Below are positions 5,692 through 7,181 of a DNA stretch of 7,181 nt, piece after piece. The DNA is from an uncultured Clostridia bacterium. GTDB lineage: Bacteria > Bacillota > Clostridia > Christensenellales > Aristaeellaceae. The stretch covers positions 1-7,181 of the forward strand of contig CAMOUF010000169.1 in the NCBI GenBank assembly GCA_946626395.1, read 5' to 3'. The position numbers and the translations under genes are program-made. The notes beneath the pieces are model-generated. The model ran no database searches. It was given only the letters and a program-made list of their open reading frames with translations, and was not told the origin of the DNA. Positions within the stretch are counted from its first letter, which is position 1. Every line of letters starts with the position of its first letter.

Positions 5692-5919
5692 ATGAAAAAG
5701 GTAATTTGCAAGGTTGAATACGATACAGAAGCTTCTGAACTGGTTCAGAAGAAGGTTTTCGGCGAGTTCGGCGATCCTGCCGGCTACGAAGAAAGCCTGT
5801 ATAAGACCCAGGACGGCAAGCTGTTCCTGTATGGCAACGGCGGCGAAAAGTCTCCCTATACGGAAGAGACCATCAAGCGCATCTCTGCTGCCAAGGCGGA
5901 AGAATGGCAGAAGGCCTGA
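5692..5919 (+). CDS. Small conserved-looking protein of unknown function, 75 residues
   Basis: A soluble, highly charged protein starting MKKVICKVEYDTEASELV, followed by FGDPAGYEESLYKTQDGK, LFLYGNGGEKSPY and a C-terminal helix ending AEEWQKA. The middle has the alternating aromatic pattern of a small beta-sheet fold (GYEE-LY-T--GK-FLYGNGG). I recall similar short proteins annotated as hypothetical in other Gram-positive bacteria, without a function. There is no signal peptide, membrane segment, or metal or DNA-binding motif. The start at 5692 is preferred: AAAGGA lies 12 nt upstream, and the protein's recognisable part begins there. An in-frame ATG at 5671 (82 residues) cannot be excluded, while the one at 5614 overlaps the -10 box and is impossible for this promoter. 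The gene stands alone between its own promoter and a strong terminator, which suggests solid independent expression. Confidence 0.72.
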   Translation: MKKVICKVEYDTEASELVQKKVFGEFGDPAGYEESLYKTQDGKLFLYGNGGEKSPYTEETIKRISAAKAEEWQKA

Positions 5920-5922
5920 GAC

Positions 5923-5938
5923 GCAATAATCGTATTGC
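5923..5938. repeat. Short hairpin GCAATA-ATCG-TATTGC after the small gene
   Basis: A perfect 6-bp stem with a 4-nt loop, 3 nt after the stop codon. It has no T-run to its right, so it is not itself a terminator for the plus strand. Its GCAAT/ATTGC arms are repeated in the terminator that follows, so alternative pairings between the two are possible. Confidence 0.5.
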
Positions 5939-5948
5939 AACAAAAAAC

Positions 5949-5983
5949 GCAATGTATCCCGAAAAGGACGCATTGCTTTTTTT
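5949..5983. terminator. Bidirectional Rho-independent terminator between convergent genes
   Basis: The stem pairs GCAATG (5949-5954) with CATTGC (5971-5976), continues through a T-G wobble and one mismatch to TCC/GGA, and closes with loop CGAAAA. Seven Ts follow (5977-5983) for the plus-strand small gene. On the minus strand the same stem is followed by G and six Ts (complement of 5942-5947), serving the phosphatase gene that ends at 5995. Confidence 0.85.
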
Positions 5984-5994
5984 GCTTGCGGGTT

Positions 5995-6684
5995 TTATGC
6001 ATCAAGCAGCTTGCTTTTGATTTGATGGATTTCATCTCTGCTCAGGCCGATCTTCAGCATATACTGTTCCGCGGTTCCATATTGTTTTTCAAACAATTCC
6101 ATAAAATCGATGAGATAGGAAGGCCGGGGAATGACGATTTCCATATTGACCTGCGGATACTGCTGGGCAATAGCACGGAATTGATCCTGCAGGTTTTCCT
6201 TGGTGCGCATATAATCCGCGATGATATCCTCCTGCTTTACGCCGCAGAGCAGAAGCAGGATGGCGGTCAGAACCCCTGTTCTGTCTTTTCCGGCGGTGCA
6301 GTTGTACATCACGCCGCTTTGGGCTCCGGCGATGGTTTTCAGAATCTGCTTCATGTTTCCATCGTTGGCAATGCTCATATAAGCGCCGGGAACCGCCTCT
6401 ACCGATTCCGGGATTCTGCTTCCGGCCTCAATAGGATAATTGAAATAATCAAACCCCTGTCGCTGCGCAAATCCGCTGGGCTTTTGCAGCGTTCTTTCTT
6501 TGGTTCGCATGTCGATGATGGTGGTCATGCCCTTGGCCCGCAGAAAGGCGATATCCTTTTCGCTGGGATCAAGCTGCGCTTCGCTGCGATAAATCTTATC
6601 ATGAGCGATGATTTTATTCTCCAGGGTCACATAGCCTCCGATATCCCGGGTGTTCACGGTGGTTTCCAGCAAGCTGCCGCTCAT
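5995..6684 (-). CDS. Tyrosine/lipid phosphatase, Y_phosphatase3 family
   Basis: A 229-residue dual-specificity-type phosphatase of the family that includes Mycobacterium PtpB and Listeria LipA. An N-terminal NTRDIGGY (11-18) matches the family's N-x-RDLGG motif, IYRSEAQL (31-38) and TIIDMRTKER (55-64) are the next conserved blocks, and the P-loop is NCTAGKDRTG (128-137). C129 is the nucleophile and R135 the phosphate-binding Arg (CX5R). The K-D pair within the loop is typical of this family, some of whose members also hydrolyse phosphoinositides. Asn128 replaces the more usual His before the Cys. No signal peptide is seen, so it is probably cytoplasmic. The ATG has GAGGGGG 8 nt upstream. It lies 68 nt after rnfB in the same direction, separated by a hairpin, and its end meets the bidirectional terminator. 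Substrate unknown. Confidence 0.92.
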   Translation of the reverse strand: MSGSLLETTVNTRDIGGYVTLENKIIAHDKIYRSEAQLDPSEKDIAFLRAKGMTTIIDMRTKERTLQKPSGFAQRQGFDYFNYPIEAGSRIPESVEAVPGAYMSIANDGNMKQILKTIAGAQSGVMYNCTAGKDRTGVLTAILLLLCGVKQEDIIADYMRTKENLQDQFRAIAQQYPQVNMEIVIPRPSYLIDFMELFEKQYGTAEQYMLKIGLSRDEIHQIKSKLLDA

Positions 6685-6706
6685 TTGTTTTCCCCCTCAA
6701 AGGAAA

Positions 6707-6733
6707 ATCCGGGGAAAACGGATTCCCCCGGAT
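6707..6733 (-). terminator. Probable Rho-independent terminator after rnfB
   Basis: ATCCGGGG pairs with CCCCGGAT (8 bp) around an 11-nt loop. On the minus strand it is followed by TTTTCCTTT, a short, interrupted U-tract. It lies 19 nt past the rnfB stop and just before the phosphatase ribosome binding site, so it probably ends the rnf transcript, perhaps incompletely. An alternative AATCCG/CGGATT pairing overlaps it. Confidence 0.6.
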
Positions 6734-6752
6734 CTCCTGGTTTTATCATTCT

Positions 6753-7181
6753 TTAGCCGATGGTGATGCACTTGCAGGGGCACACGGCGGCGCAGGAGCC
6801 GCAGCGGGTGCACTTGTCGGGGTCAATGTGGGCGAAGCCGTTTTCCACGGTAATGGCTTCGTACTGGCATTCCTTCTTGCAGCGGCCGCAGCCGATGCAG
6901 GCGTCCATGCACACCGCGCGGGCCATACGGGCGGTGTCGCTGTTGCGGCAGCGCACGATCACGCTGGAGGACAGGGGCAAAAGCTTGATCACGCTGCGGG
7001 GGCAGGTCTTGACGCACTGGCCGCAGGCGGTGCACTTATCAGGGTCAATATGGGCGATGCCATTTTCCATATGGATGGCGCCGAAGGCGCACTTATCCAT
7101 GCAGTCGCCCAGGCCCAGGCAGGCAAAGCGGCAATCCTTGGGCCCGCCGGCCAGCCCCGCCGCGGTGGCGCAGCTCTGATA
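6753..7181 (-). CDS. rnfB: Electron transport complex protein RnfB, C-terminal part (5' end beyond window)
   Basis: The last 142 residues of RnfB, the ferredoxin-like subunit of the membrane Rnf complex, which couples electron flow from reduced ferredoxin to NAD with ion pumping across the membrane. The fragment starts YQSCATAAGLAGGPKDC and continues CLGLGDCMDKCAFGAI, a hallmark of RnfB. Three further ferredoxin-type cysteine clusters follow: CTACGQCVKTCP, CMDACIGCGRCKKEC and CTRCGSCAAVCPC. With C17, C21, C27 and C31 (fragment numbering) that gives four clusters for iron-sulfur centres. The N-terminal membrane anchor and first cluster lie off the right edge. In many Clostridia rnfB is the last gene of rnfCDGEAB, and a hairpin terminator just after it here agrees with that order. 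Confidence 0.95.
   Translation of the reverse strand, partial: YQSCATAAGLAGGPKDCRFACLGLGDCMDKCAFGAIHMENGIAHIDPDKCTACGQCVKTCPRSVIKLLPLSSSVIVRCRNSDTARMARAVCMDACIGCGRCKKECQYEAITVENGFAHIDPDKCTRCGSCAAVCPCKCITIG

Noticed and set aside
5935..6756. A 273-codon plus-strand open frame
   Set aside because: It is antisense to the phosphatase gene and starts within the terminator region; the minus-strand product has the full CX5R motif and family blocks.

Overview
The window looks like a chromosomal segment of an anaerobic Bacillota (Firmicutes), most likely a GC-rich member of the Clostridia. The signs are the C-terminal part of an RnfB ferredoxin subunit, a protein with a Spo0A-type DNA-binding domain, a split ThrE-type exporter (YjjP/YjjB-like pair), strong AGGAGG-type ribosome binding sites and compact gene clusters. 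I cannot assign a genus. There is no phage, insertion sequence, CRISPR array, tRNA or rRNA.

Layout. Positions 1-2399 (minus strand) hold a tight gene cluster transcribed leftward: a GntR/FCD regulator, a cysteine-rich DUF3795-type protein, an Lrp/AsnC-type regulator, and a fold-type I PLP aminotransferase that runs off the left edge. Gaps are 11 and 16 nt, and the last pair overlaps by 4 nt. One good sigma-A-like promoter (2437-2465) precedes gntR, and two near-identical TTGTATACAA-type boxes lie in it, which suggests autoregulation of the whole cluster. Positions 2400-2629 are a divergent control region. It also carries a promoter for a ComF-family phosphoribosyltransferase gene (2630-3367, plus strand).

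Positions 3368-3585 contain a large imperfect inverted repeat made of AGGAGTT/AGGAGTG heptamers, followed by a clear promoter. That promoter drives three translationally coupled genes: a ThrE N-terminal-type protein (YjjP-like), a ThrE C-terminal-type protein (YjjB-like), and a Spo0A-like regulator whose receiver domain is degenerate. Next is a solitary 75-residue protein (5692-5919) with its own extended -10 promoter, a structured leader and a strong terminator. The terminator appears to work in both directions, because the next gene converges on it.

Positions 5995-7181 (minus strand) hold a tyrosine/lipid phosphatase of the Y_phosphatase3 type downstream of the 3' end of rnfB. A hairpin between the two looks like the end of an rnf operon.

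The least ordinary content is the Spo0A-like regulator coupled to an exporter pair, the small solitary gene with its elaborate control region, the heptamer inverted repeat, and the pairing of two one-component regulators with an aminotransferase. Functions are assigned by recognition of motifs and family patterns by eye; no database search was run.
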